Shown piece by piece: positions 34,801 to 43,578 of a stretch of DNA of 56,567 bases. A model generated the notes under the pieces. The model was given only the letters and a program-made list of their open reading frames with translations. It ran no database searches and was not told the DNA's origin. The first letter of the stretch is position 1, and every line of letters starts with the position of its first letter. Both the position numbers and the translations under genes were made by a program. Source of the stretch: Thermaerobacter marianensis. GTDB lineage: Bacteria; Bacillota; Sulfobacillia; DVGY01. The stretch is from the NCBI GenBank assembly GCA_020724425.1, contig DYGY01000003.1:8666-65232 (forward strand). Direction: 5' to 3'.

Positions 34801-36869
34801 AAAGTTCTCCCCCCTACCAATTGCCCACAATCTTGACAATAACGCTGCTCCAAAGAATATATTTTGCTATTACAATGTTCACATAAACTAGTTTTGTTAA
34901 AAAACTGCTCCTTGTTATCTATCTTAGATAACATCAGAGATCCCCTTCTATAACTCCTCTGTCTTGGCCAAAAAGCAAAGAGGGTGCCAATGGCCAAAAA
35001 ATATCCCCCAACCCAGATCCAACTAACCATCGGATTGAGTCTTAATGAGAAAGTAGCGAGTCTACCAAAATCCTCCCATTCAGCTAGCATAACATAAAGA
35101 TCATGAAACACATTGCCATAAACAGCTATCTCGGTTGTTGGACCATTCCTTTCATACCAGCCTGGATGATACTCTCGAGAAGGTCTAAGAATACCTAGGT
35201 CCTTTCCATCCACACTAACAACAAGATCAGTATAGACAACCCCAACCTCATCACGCCAATCTTCAAACAAACCTGGATACAGCAAGCTATACTTTCCTAT
35301 CTCCATCTCTTCACCGACGGTGATTGTATAAATCTCTTCATGTTCAAAATAGGATGAAGCAAGAATACCAAGTCCCATTATGACTATCCCCAGATGGACC
35401 ATATGGCCACCATACCTTCGTGGATTACGATTTAGCATCCGCCAGAAACCAGATAAATCGACCTTACCCGTTGCTCTTTTGCGATACAGTCCAATCTTTA
35501 CTAACTCTGATAAGATGCCCACTAAAGCAAAAACTGCAATACCAATACCAGCGATAACTCCAATCTCTTTAAGACCCATAAAAACACTAACAAACATAGC
35601 CGCAATCCCCAACAAAGTTGGTAACAAAAGCTGAGCCCTAAAATTCTCAAAACTCCCCTTATACCAACTAATTAAAGGAGCTATCCCCATTACCAGAAGC
35701 ACAGCCAGAAACAATGGTCCACTAACCCTTTCAAAATACTCAACACTTACAACAATCTCTTCATCTAAAAAGAACCCACCCAGAACAGGCATCAACGTAC
35801 CCACCATTACCGCAACTGCCAAAGCAACAAACAGGAAAATATTTAACCAGAACATACCCTCTTTAGACCAGTATGAAACAATCTCCCGCTCATCTTTAAG
35901 AAAACCCAAAGACTCAAACAAAAGATAGATTATGCCTGCCAGAACAACCCCAAGAAAAGCAAGCAAAACAGGACCCAGATTGGATTCAGCAAAACTGTGA
36001 ACAGAAGCAAACATACCACTACGAGTCAGGAAAGTAGCGAAAATAGTGAGAAAAAAAGTAAACATAATCAATGCAACAGTCCAAAACCTAAACATACCCT
36101 TCTTTTCCTTCAACATCAGTGAATGTAGATAGGCTGTAGCCGTTAACCAGGGAATCAAAGAAGCATTCTCTACCGGATCCCAGGCCCAATACCCACCCCA
36201 ACCAAGCTCCAGATAGGCCCACTCACCACCCTTAATGATACCCATGGTAAGCATCAACCAAGCCCAGAGACTCCACTTCCGTACAGCCCTATACCAATCC
36301 TTAGAGAACTCTTTGTTTACCAATGCAGCAACTGTCAATGCAAAAGGTATAGTAAACCCGACAAAACCTAGATACAAAAACAAGGGATGAATAACCATGC
36401 CAGGATCCTGTAACATTGGATTAAGACCAACACCATCTACAGGTACCCTGCTTAAAGTAATAAAAGGAGATACAAGATTAATTACTAAAAGAGCAAAGAA
36501 CAACTTAACCCCCAACATAACCCCCAGAGCATACCTATATACATTCCCTTGAGGATAGGTATAAGCAAAAGCAACCATATAGAGGACAAGCAACCAGAGC
36601 CAGAATAGCAAAGACCCTGCCTGACCTGCCCACCAAGCAGTCAACTTATACAAAACCGGCAACGAAGTCTGAGAATATGAAGCGACATAAAGCAAACTAA
36701 AATCATCCCTTACTAAAGCCACCAACAGCACAACAACAGCTCCACTAACCAGACCAAAAACCAGCAAAACCAGCCTTCTTACATCCCTATCCGGATCCCT
36801 CAGAGAAAATCCCAGATAAATTGCAACTGCCACAGATAACCATAGCAATGTCTGACCAATATCACCCAT
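34797..36869 (-). CDS. ccmF: Cytochrome c heme lyase CcmF with C-terminal zinc ribbon
   Basis: A large membrane protein of about 690 residues with around 15 hydrophobic segments. The WWD motif is GWGGYWAWDPVENASLIPWL near 225-244, and histidines for heme b are present (e.g. MVHLGIVIMG near 490). It joins heme from CcmE to apocytochrome c. The last 35 residues, after the final helix, carry CEHCNSKIYSLEQRYCQDCG, a CxxC...CxxC zinc ribbon not part of ordinary CcmF. ATG 36869 is chosen (TGGAGGG, 8 bases). The stop overlaps the next gene's start by four bases. Confidence 0.93.
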   Translation of the reverse strand: MGDIGQTLLWLSVAVAIYLGFSLRDPDRDVRRLVLLVFGLVSGAVVVLLVALVRDDFSLLYVASYSQTSLPVLYKLTAWWAGQAGSLLFWLWLLVLYMVAFAYTYPQGNVYRYALGVMLGVKLFFALLVINLVSPFITLSRVPVDGVGLNPMLQDPGMVIHPLFLYLGFVGFTIPFALTVAALVNKEFSKDWYRAVRKWSLWAWLMLTMGIIKGGEWAYLELGWGGYWAWDPVENASLIPWLTATAYLHSLMLKEKKGMFRFWTVALIMFTFFLTIFATFLTRSGMFASVHSFAESNLGPVLLAFLGVVLAGIIYLLFESLGFLKDEREIVSYWSKEGMFWLNIFLFVALAVAVMVGTLMPVLGGFFLDEEIVVSVEYFERVSGPLFLAVLLVMGIAPLISWYKGSFENFRAQLLLPTLLGIAAMFVSVFMGLKEIGVIAGIGIAVFALVGILSELVKIGLYRKRATGKVDLSGFWRMLNRNPRRYGGHMVHLGIVIMGLGILASSYFEHEEIYTITVGEEMEIGKYSLLYPGLFEDWRDEVGVVYTDLVVSVDGKDLGILRPSREYHPGWYERNGPTTEIAVYGNVFHDLYVMLAEWEDFGRLATFSLRLNPMVSWIWVGGYFLAIGTLFAFWPRQRSYRRGSLMLSKIDNKEQFFNKTSLCEHCNSKIYSLEQRYCQDCGQLVGGRTL

Positions 36870-36871
36870 AA

Positions 36872-37270
36872 TCAAAACCCTCCATCCACCTCAAACTTTG
36901 ATGGGCACTTAACCAGTACAGTCCGAGCCTCAAAAACAGTACCCGATAGCCTGCCTTCAACTATAACTTCAACATCATCAAACAACATGTCCGGCCTCAC
37001 ACCCTTATACTCAACCCACAATGGTTCTGTTTCTTCAGAATAGATTGCAAAGCGTAATACCTTCTGTTCCTTATCCCATTCAATACTTCCAGGATAGACC
37101 TGACCACTAACCCGTAAGGCCCCTTCCCTACTCTCAGCCTCCCAGAATTCAGCCATAGTAAGGTAGTATGTAGACCCTCCAGCAAAAGCTGTATACATTA
37201 GATAAACCACCGCAGAAAGAGCAACAACGAGGAATATTATTGACCGTCGCCTTCTTCTCACCCCTACCAC
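36872..37270 (-). CDS. ccmE: Cytochrome c-type heme chaperone CcmE, Cys variant
   Basis: A membrane-anchored periplasmic heme chaperone of 132 residues with a basic N-terminus, one helix (10-30) and an OB-fold domain (WEAESREGALRVSGQVYPGS). The covalent heme-binding His of classical CcmE (HxxxY) is replaced by Cys122 in KCPSKFE. This is the cysteine type known from Desulfovibrio and archaea, in which the motif is CxxxY. Here the Tyr position is Phe126. No CcmH gene is present, as expected for the Cys type. The start is GTG 37270 or GTG 37261. Confidence 0.9.
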   Translation of the reverse strand: MVGVRRRRRSIIFLVVALSAVVYLMYTAFAGGSTYYLTMAEFWEAESREGALRVSGQVYPGSIEWDKEQKVLRFAIYSEETEPLWVEYKGVRPDMLFDDVEVIVEGRLSGTVFEARTVLVKCPSKFEVDGGF

Positions 37271-37349
37271 CTACCTTCAGTTACTGTATTATTCCAAAAA
37301 ATACATCCTTCTATCCCCTTTCTCTTGTTAATATTTTCACAAACCTAAA

Positions 37350-37376
37350 GAAAAAAAAGGCAGATTGTATTCTGCC
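37350..37376 (-). terminator. Rho-independent terminator after resA
   Basis: GGCAGA/TCTGCC with a 6-base loop followed by eight T on the minus strand, directly after the resA stop. Confidence 0.9.
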
Positions 37377-37892
37377 CTAACAACCATCATCAGCTTCATT
37401 AACTGCCTGCTTCATCATCTCAAGGCTAATCGCTCCGTTATACCGTGAACAGATGCGACCCTCACCATCCACAAAAATATTAGTCGGAATACCCCTTACA
37501 TTATATAACTCCATAACCTCTCCCTTTTCATCCAGAAGAATCGGGTAGGTATAGTCCTTATCAACCAGAAAATTATCAACCACTGCCCTTCTCTCCTGGA
37601 CATTTACAGCTAGAATAACAAGATCATCACCTAGCTCCCGGTATAGTACTTCCATAGCTGGCATCTCCGTCTTACAATGCACACACCAAGTAGCCCAGTA
37701 GTTAATATAAACAACCTTACCCCGAAAATCAGATAATCTAACCTCATTACCCTCAAGATCAAATAGCGTAAAATCATAAGCAGTCTTACCTACAGTACTA
37801 CCTTCCTCACCCTGATCACTCATAACAGCAAAAATGATAAAAATAGCAACAACTATAACAGCCACATACTTAAAGGAATGCAAAAACTTCAC
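37377..37892 (-). CDS. resA: ResA/TlpA-type thiol-disulfide oxidoreductase
   Basis: A membrane-anchored extracytoplasmic thioredoxin-like protein of 171 residues that reduces the CxxCH cysteines of apocytochrome c. One N-terminal helix (8-24), the redox motif WATWCVHCK (Cys70 and Cys73), and the cis-proline loop RGIPTNIFVD are present. It probably receives electrons from CcdA, whose gene lies 6 bases upstream. The terminator after it separates it from ccmE, so ccdA-resA is its own unit. Confidence 0.92.
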   Translation of the reverse strand: MKFLHSFKYVAVIVVAIFIIFAVMSDQGEEGSTVGKTAYDFTLFDLEGNEVRLSDFRGKVVYINYWATWCVHCKTEMPAMEVLYRELGDDLVILAVNVQERRAVVDNFLVDKDYTYPILLDEKGEVMELYNVRGIPTNIFVDGEGRICSRYNGAISLEMMKQAVNEADDGC

Positions 37893-37898
37893 CCTCTC

Positions 37899-38606
37899 TT
37901 AGAAACTCCAATTCAGTAGCCCACTCAGACGCAAGAAATAGTTCTGATAGATCATAATCCCTACAACAATTAAGAGAATCCCACTTAATATCCGTATCTT
38001 TCCCATGTACTTATTCAACCTAGGCATAAACTTCATAAAACGATTCAGAGCCAAAGCAGTCGCAAAGAATGGTAAACCCAACCCTAGAGAATATGCTGCT
38101 AACAGTATAGCACCCATCAACAAAGTCTCACTATTGCCAGCTAGTATCAAAATAGAACTGAGAATTGGACCTATACAAGGAGTCCAACCAGCAGAAAAAA
38201 CAGCCCCGATAGCCAGAGAATTCCAAACGCCGGTCTTCCCTGAAGGATTATAACTTAACTTTGCTTCCCTCTCCAGAAAAGAAAACTTAAATACACCCAT
38301 CATACTTAAACCAAAGATAATAACAATGATACCACTAATCTTCCTTATCAGCGTCTGATGACCAGTCAAAAACTGTCCCAAAAAGCTAGCAGTCAAACCA
38401 AAACTGATAAAAACCAGAGAAAACCCAAGAATAAATGCCAGTGAATTCACAATTATTCGTCTACGAATCTCAGAATCTACCTTCTCCTCAGTCAACTCCA
38501 CCACACTACTGCCAGTCAAGTACGTGATATATGTAGGTACCAGAGGAATAACACAGGGTGATAAAAAGGATACCAACCCTGCCAGAAAAGCAAAAGCCAC
38601 TGTCAT
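37899..38606 (-). CDS. ccdA: Cytochrome c biogenesis protein CcdA
   Basis: A six-helix membrane electron carrier of about 235 residues that passes reducing power from cytoplasmic thioredoxin to ResA. The two redox cysteines are in SFLSPCVIPLVPTYI near residue 18 and GWTPCIGPILSS near residue 148. ATG 38606 (GGAAG upstream) fits family N-termini; a GTG at 38627 is possible. It lies directly upstream of resA. Confidence 0.94.
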   Translation of the reverse strand: MTVAFAFLAGLVSFLSPCVIPLVPTYITYLTGSSVVELTEEKVDSEIRRRIIVNSLAFILGFSLVFISFGLTASFLGQFLTGHQTLIRKISGIIVIIFGLSMMGVFKFSFLEREAKLSYNPSGKTGVWNSLAIGAVFSAGWTPCIGPILSSILILAGNSETLLMGAILLAAYSLGLGLPFFATALALNRFMKFMPRLNKYMGKIRILSGILLIVVGIMIYQNYFLRLSGLLNWSF

Positions 38607-38666
38607 ATTTGCTTCCAGTATAACCACACCCCTTCTACCCTGTATTATACTCCACCTGGCTCAAAA

Positions 38667-38701
38667 GTTATACCCCTATGGGTATTCCATAGGGGTATAA
38701 C
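38667..38701 (-). terminator. Perfect 15-bp palindromic hairpin between lipase-like gene and ccdA
   Basis: GTTATACCCCTATGG is followed after five bases by its exact reverse complement. Read on the minus strand it begins two bases after the lipase-like gene stop and ends in AACTTTTG, so it is probably that gene's terminator. It is also 60 bases upstream of ccdA and could instead serve as a regulator-binding site. Confidence 0.7.
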
Positions 38702-38702
38702 C

Positions 38703-40928
38703 CTACTGAGAAGTTGCATAAACAGTTACATCATCTTCAACAATATACGTGTGATAGTATGTTCGTTTTCTATCCCCAAGAATATAGCTAACCTTAACAG
38801 TAATACCACCCTGAATCTGAAACTCACCCGGTCTTTCCCAGACCACTACAAAACGCTCCCCAGGATGATAACTAAGTTCCACAACTTCTCCTAAGGGGGG
38901 TTCTCCCACTTTTGCCTTCACCGTATACTCTGCAGGGAGCCCGGTTACCCAGTTCTTTGGCCCTTCAAGACTTATCTCCACATAAGGGGGCAAAACTGTA
39001 TATCCATGAAAAATATATTCAGAACCCGTAGCCTCTACCTCTACCTCCCAGGTAAAACGCACAATTTCTCTTTCATCTTCTGTATATGAGACAGCAGTTA
39101 CCTCATAAGTACCCTCTTTACTAAACTGATACCCCACACTAATCTTAGCATCTTGAGTATGGATGATTTCCTTGTATCCATCACCATAATCCCACTCCCA
39201 AAAGGCATGTCGCCACTCACTCTCTTTTTTGGTAGTTGTCAACTTAGATCTTCTAATGACATTGATAATGGGAACATCCTTTTCTTTAATACTGATTTCT
39301 TTATCTTGCTCTATGGATACTGAAACCCTTTTTCCTTGGTCATTCTTAAGAATATCCAGTTCATCCCCTTCTAAACGTAGCCCAACTAACCATTGTTCAT
39401 AGTTAAGCCACTCTGCAGAAACCACTATCTCCTCTTCCCCCACAGAAACTATCTGCCATTCATCAGAATACACCATTACCCAGAGAAGAACACCTTCACT
39501 AGCTATAACCCTTAAATCCCGATCAGGAGAATAAAGGCTCTTATCAATTCTTAGATATCCAGGTTCACTATGCCTAAGCAGTACCTCTCTTTCATTTTTG
39601 CTCATGATAGTGGCCTGAGGCCACTGCAACTCCCTAATGATATGGCCAGTTACCCTCTTATCATTAAGTAACCAAGAGTGGTTAGTAGCAAAGAAACGAT
39701 TAAACAACCTAAAAGAATCATTATACCCTAAAGGCAACCATGAGGATTCATGTTCAACAGCCAGATCATTGCTGCCTATCTCACCTATAAGAGACCAAAC
39801 ATTAGGGGTCTCCCCAAGAATCGATACATAACGGGTTTCTCCCTTATCGACACCATTTAACTCTGCTAAAGTTAAGTTGGCTAAGCTCTCTTCTCCATTC
39901 TCATACAAGAAAAAAGTCTCTCTAACAAGTCTCTCTAGACCAACAGTAGAGGAAAGACCTAACCAGTCCAAACTCCACTTAAGACTAGTATTCAGAAAAG
40001 TTCCCTTAAGCCATCGTTCCCCCATACCCTTTATAATAGATAAGAACCTTTCCTTAGCAGTTAAGATGATAGACTCCTTGATAGTTGGACCTATCACAAT
40101 ATCCTTCTCAAAACCACTAATCAATACCTCAGAAGGTGACAACAACTGCCTATAAAGATACTTAGCAGTATCAATAGCCACCTTCTCATAATATAGAGGA
40201 GTCAACCCCACCCCAATTTCATCACCACTATACAGATGACTAAGAAAATACTCACCCGCATAGAGCTCATCAGGATAATTAATTTCTAGCCATTCCTCAT
40301 ACTCTTTTGCCTCTCCCCTGTCCTTTGGTGAGACAAAAAAGATATCCTCCACAACAAACCTATGGTACAAGGGTTCATGCAGACCAAAAGATCTCTTACC
40401 TATATAATTAGAAAAGCTATGTGTATCCATACCAGCATTAAAATCTATATCCCGGATATTCCTATAAAGACCCTCATTACGTCTCATACTCTCCTCTGTA
40501 GTCTTTTGCTCAGTAACATACCAGAAGTCTGCAAGGAAAGAACCTCTGTTAGGAACTGCAACTAACACAAGGTTCCGCACCCCCTCATTGTTAGCAGCAT
40601 ATCTTCTTGATATGAGCCCACCCATACTATGAGCCACAATATCTATCTTAGTAGAACCAGTTTCTGCACTAACATCTTCAACAAAACTTGCAAACTCGTT
40701 ATCCGCTAACCTGACAAAGTCATTATGACCCACATAAGAATAATCAAAAACAAATAGGTCTATATCCCTTTCATAACCAGCACTTCTAAACTCTTTAATT
40801 AATGTGTCCCATGTCTTTTCTGGATCTGACCCCAGACCATGCACTAAAACCACCGGTACTCTCTCAGCATAGGAAACTCCGCTCAAGCCAAAAAGCAGTA
40901 TCAGTATCAAAAAAAGAGTCTTCAACAC
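38703..40928 (-). CDS. Secreted lipase-like alpha/beta-hydrolase with PKD-like C-terminal domain
   Basis: A 741-residue exported protein. Residues 1-21 are a signal peptide (LILLFGLSGVSYAE). The alpha/beta-hydrolase core follows at once: oxyanion-region VVLVHGLGSDPEKTW near 25-39 and nucleophile elbow IVAHSMGGLISRRY near 100-113, like PGAP1/LipA-type esterases. The middle is a long region I do not recognise. Around 575-640 there is a PKD-like module (WEWDYGDGYKEI and FSKEGTYEVTAVS), followed by another beta-rich segment. The likely role is extracellular esterase or lipase action; the substrate is unknown. It starts one base after a small exported protein gene, so the two are cotranscribed. 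Confidence 0.8.
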   Translation of the reverse strand: MLKTLFLILILLFGLSGVSYAERVPVVLVHGLGSDPEKTWDTLIKEFRSAGYERDIDLFVFDYSYVGHNDFVRLADNEFASFVEDVSAETGSTKIDIVAHSMGGLISRRYAANNEGVRNLVLVAVPNRGSFLADFWYVTEQKTTEESMRRNEGLYRNIRDIDFNAGMDTHSFSNYIGKRSFGLHEPLYHRFVVEDIFFVSPKDRGEAKEYEEWLEINYPDELYAGEYFLSHLYSGDEIGVGLTPLYYEKVAIDTAKYLYRQLLSPSEVLISGFEKDIVIGPTIKESIILTAKERFLSIIKGMGERWLKGTFLNTSLKWSLDWLGLSSTVGLERLVRETFFLYENGEESLANLTLAELNGVDKGETRYVSILGETPNVWSLIGEIGSNDLAVEHESSWLPLGYNDSFRLFNRFFATNHSWLLNDKRVTGHIIRELQWPQATIMSKNEREVLLRHSEPGYLRIDKSLYSPDRDLRVIASEGVLLWVMVYSDEWQIVSVGEEEIVVSAEWLNYEQWLVGLRLEGDELDILKNDQGKRVSVSIEQDKEISIKEKDVPIINVIRRSKLTTTKKESEWRHAFWEWDYGDGYKEIIHTQDAKISVGYQFSKEGTYEVTAVSYTEDEREIVRFTWEVEVEATGSEYIFHGYTVLPPYVEISLEGPKNWVTGLPAEYTVKAKVGEPPLGEVVELSYHPGERFVVVWERPGEFQIQGGITVKVSYILGDRKRTYYHTYIVEDDVTVYATSQ

Positions 40929-40929
40929 A

Positions 40930-41532
40930 CTATCTCCCCCCTAACTGCCAAAAACCATAATTTATAACAGTCAGGATGGTCACAACACTATCAACATCCC
41001 AGACCCTAGAGAATTCCTCTTCCCAGTCATCATCTGTGGTTATCTTCACTAGATCTCCTTGATTCCAAATAAAAGCAATACCCCAGATCTCACCTAGGCC
41101 CAGCCTAACCACATACTCTCCCAACCCAAAAACGATTTCTTCATCCTGAACATCAATCATCTCAAGATTGTATCCATTAATTCTCGCAAGATTATTAACC
41201 ACATTACCAACTAGCTCTCCCTCCGCTATACCCTGAACATTAATCTCATCAGTTAACTTCACAATACCTCCTGAAGAGACAAACCAGCCCCTGCTCTCCA
41301 CTAACTCATCAAAAGCCTTAATTTCCTGTAAAACAAAAACTTCACCAGACCCATTAACATTAAGCATTTTCTCCTCTCTTGTACCTACCTGAGATAACGG
41401 TTGTCCAACTAGAAGATGAGAATTAATCTCCTCCACATACAAAAACAAAAACTCTTCCTCCTCTTTATCACTCACCCCCACAATCAGTAAGATTAAAGCC
41501 ATGACAACAAGCAAAAATAGCAACCTTTTCAT
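40930..41532 (-). CDS. Unrecognised exported protein upstream of the lipase-like gene
   Basis: A 200-residue protein with an N-terminal hydrophobic segment (LLFLLVVMALILLIVGV) that could be an anchor or uncleaved signal. The rest is acidic and beta-rich, with repeated short strands and no motif I recognise. It has no lipobox cysteine. The stop and the next gene's start are one base apart, so it is probably made together with the lipase-like enzyme, perhaps as a foldase-like or inhibitory partner; that is only inference from position. AAGGAGG precedes the ATG. Confidence 0.7.
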   Translation of the reverse strand: MKRLLFLLVVMALILLIVGVSDKEEEEFLFLYVEEINSHLLVGQPLSQVGTREEKMLNVNGSGEVFVLQEIKAFDELVESRGWFVSSGGIVKLTDEINVQGIAEGELVGNVVNNLARINGYNLEMIDVQDEEIVFGLGEYVVRLGLGEIWGIAFIWNQGDLVKITTDDDWEEEFSRVWDVDSVVTILTVINYGFWQLGGR

Positions 41533-41640
41533 TATTAACCTCCTTCCATCTTTTACCTATATTCTACCATTCTTTTCCATATTCCTGCTAAGTCATGACT
41601 TTCCTTTATTCGGGGAAGCTATATTCAGGAGGTATCAGCT

Positions 41641-42321
41641 ATGCTCTTAACGATATTTCTAAGAACTGTTTTCTTTTTCATATTCCTTTTAATTGCCTTA
41701 AGAATAATGGGAAAGAGAGAGATTAGTCACCTCTCTCCCTTTGACTTTGTGGTTTCAATTATGATTGCCGAGTCAGCTGTACTGGCCATAGAAAACCCAG
41801 AAAAACCTCTACTGGCTGGAATTATTCCCGTTGTGACCCTAGTTATTGGACAAATTCTCTTGGCAGTGCTAACCATGAAAAATCAAAAACTAAGACGTCT
41901 GGCATCAGGTAGTCCCTCAATAGTAATATCTAACGGAAAAATAGATCAAAAGGAACTAAAAAGACTTCGCTACAATATCGATGACCTTTTAGCGCAATTG
42001 CGACAGGTAAACATAATCAACATCCATGAAGTTGAATTCGCTATTTTAGAAACCTCAGGTAAACTGAGCATTATCCCAAAATCCCAATTTAGAGCCCTAC
42101 GTCCGAAGGACTTGGGCATAGAAACACAATATGAGGGTCTACCTGCTACCCTCATAGAGGATGGAAAATTGGATATACACCTACTCAAAAGACAGAACCT
42201 TGATATGGCCTGGCTTACAAACGAACTAGGAAAGCAGGGAGTCAAAGACTACCATCAAATATTCCTAGCAACACTTGATACCCAGGGAAATCTTTATGTA
42301 GAAAAAAAAGAGCAGAACTAG
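41641..42321 (+). CDS. DUF421 (YetF/YcaP-like) membrane protein
   Basis: A 226-residue protein with three N-terminal membrane segments and a cytoplasmic domain of two similar alpha/beta halves. The family signature is visible: ALRIMGKREISHLSPFDFVV near 20-39, and RQVNIINIHEVEFAILETSG near 121-140. In spore-formers such proteins occur as several paralogues, some linked to germination and spore envelope. The function is not established. CAGGAGG precedes the ATG. It is convergent with deoC. Confidence 0.9.
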   Translation: MLLTIFLRTVFFFIFLLIALRIMGKREISHLSPFDFVVSIMIAESAVLAIENPEKPLLAGIIPVVTLVIGQILLAVLTMKNQKLRRLASGSPSIVISNGKIDQKELKRLRYNIDDLLAQLRQVNIINIHEVEFAILETSGKLSIIPKSQFRALRPKDLGIETQYEGLPATLIEDGKLDIHLLKRQNLDMAWLTNELGKQGVKDYHQIFLATLDTQGNLYVEKKEQN

Positions 42322-42328
42322 TCTGCTC
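42302..42328 (-). terminator. Terminator after deoC, overlapping the end of the DUF421 gene
   Basis: On the minus strand GAGCAGA/TCTGCTC with a short loop followed by eight T, starting right after the deoC stop. It lies inside the last codons of the convergent gene. Confidence 0.85.
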
Positions 42329-42329
42329 C

Positions 42330-42992
42330 TTAGAAGTTTCTGGCTAACTCATCAGCGATACTGACACCAGAACTAGTACCTATCCTGTTTGCCCCACTAT
42401 TTAAAAATTCAATAACATCCTCAAGTGTCTTTACACCACCAGAGGCCTTAACCCCAATCTTGGTATGAACATTTCTCCTCATCAATTCAACATCTTCAAT
42501 AGTTGCTCCACCTGTACCAAAACCTGTTGAAGTCTTTACAAACTTGGCCCCAGCTGCTTCACTAGCCTGACAGGCTCTAACCTTTTCGGCTTCTGTTAGA
42601 TAGCAGTTCTCAAGAATGACCTTAACAGGAACCTTAGAAGCCTTGACCACAGCCTCTATATCTCTTTCAACTAATTCCCAGTTGCCATCCTTAATGGCAC
42701 CAATGTTAATAACCATATCGATTTCATCTGCACCCTGCTCAACTGCTTTAGCTGCCTCAGCGGCCTTAATCTCAGGGAGACTTGCACCTAATGGAAAGCC
42801 AACCACAGTTACTAACTTCTGTGGAGTCCCTCTTAAAATCTTCTTAGCAAGAGGAACATGCACAGGATTAACACAAACCCCCAAAAAACTATACTCAATA
42901 GCCTCTTTACACAACTGCTCAATCTCCGCTGCTGTGGTAGTGGCCTTAAGATTTGTGTGCTCAATTGCTCTTAAAATAGTCTCTGCCTTCAA
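42330..42992 (-). CDS. deoC: Deoxyribose-phosphate aldolase
   Basis: Class I aldolase splitting 2-deoxyribose 5-phosphate to glyceraldehyde 3-phosphate and acetaldehyde. It shows IEHTNLKATTT at the start, GVCVNPVHV, VVGFPLGA, the catalytic-triad segments DEIDMVINIGAIKDG and VILENCYLT, and the Schiff-base Lys in GAKFVKTSTGFGTGGAT. I chose TTG 42992 because GAGGAGG lies 9 bases upstream and family proteins begin near here; a frame open to 43064 encodes a non-homologous tail. The length of 220 is normal. Confidence 0.95.
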   Translation of the reverse strand: MKAETILRAIEHTNLKATTTAAEIEQLCKEAIEYSFLGVCVNPVHVPLAKKILRGTPQKLVTVVGFPLGASLPEIKAAEAAKAVEQGADEIDMVINIGAIKDGNWELVERDIEAVVKASKVPVKVILENCYLTEAEKVRACQASEAAGAKFVKTSTGFGTGGATIEDVELMRRNVHTKIGVKASGGVKTLEDVIEFLNSGANRIGTSSGVSIADELARNF

Positions 42993-43086
42993 AAAAATCT
43001 TCCTCCTCAAATCCAATATACAAACCTTCTTTATAGAAGTATGACACATTAAGCACGGAGACACAATAGGAACAGGAGGTTCAAAA

Positions 43087-43578
43087 ATGCTTTACATTGA
43101 AATTAGAACAGCACAACTCAGAGATGAAGATATCCTACGACTTGTTCGCACAGCCACAAAAGCCTTTTCTAGAAGAGATATTGCCATATTAGCCCTGCTC
43201 ATAGATGAAGGTTGCTTTGTCAACACAATAAGGCAACTGAAAATAACTGATGTAGACTTCCTCACAGGAGAGCTCCAAACAAGGAAAAGCAACCAAGTAA
43301 TCAGACTATCAGAACCCTCTCTTAACCACTTGGCCAGCTATGTAGCCTTTGAACGCCTGCCACTATCCCCCTATCTCTTCCACACAGAGAAAGGTAAACA
43401 GCTTATGGCAAAAGACATTAATCAAATCCTCAAGAAAATTGCCAGAAAAGCAGGTATGGAACAAGTAACTCCACCAATCCTGCTTCTTCATAACTTCTAT
43501 CGTTCTTTGCAAAAATATCCGGTAGCTACCCTAACAGCCAGACTACGTAAAGGACTCAGCCTGATACCCGAGCACTAG
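43087..43578 (+). CDS. Tyrosine-recombinase-like protein without catalytic residues
   Basis: A 163-residue protein that aligns through its length with the catalytic domain of Xer/integrase proteins: RDIAILALLIDEGCFVNTIR, LKITDVDF, a strand-turn ELQTRKSNQVIRLSE, PYLFHTEKGKQLMAKDINQI and LKKIARKAGM. The first catalytic Arg position is Phe44. The HxLRH block reads TPPILLLHNF, keeping only one His (His135). There is no C-terminal GH...Tyr segment. The N-terminal SAM-like domain is absent. CAGGAGG sits 7 bases before the ATG and the frame is clean, so it seems to be expressed. Either a relic or a DNA-binding derivative. Confidence 0.75.
   Translation: MLYIEIRTAQLRDEDILRLVRTATKAFSRRDIAILALLIDEGCFVNTIRQLKITDVDFLTGELQTRKSNQVIRLSEPSLNHLASYVAFERLPLSPYLFHTEKGKQLMAKDINQILKKIARKAGMEQVTPPILLLHNFYRSLQKYPVATLTARLRKGLSLIPEH

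Noticed and set aside
42993-43064. N-terminal extension of DeoC to the ATG at 43064
   Set aside because: The extra residues do not resemble DeoC, and TTG 42992 has a strong GAGGAGG site.
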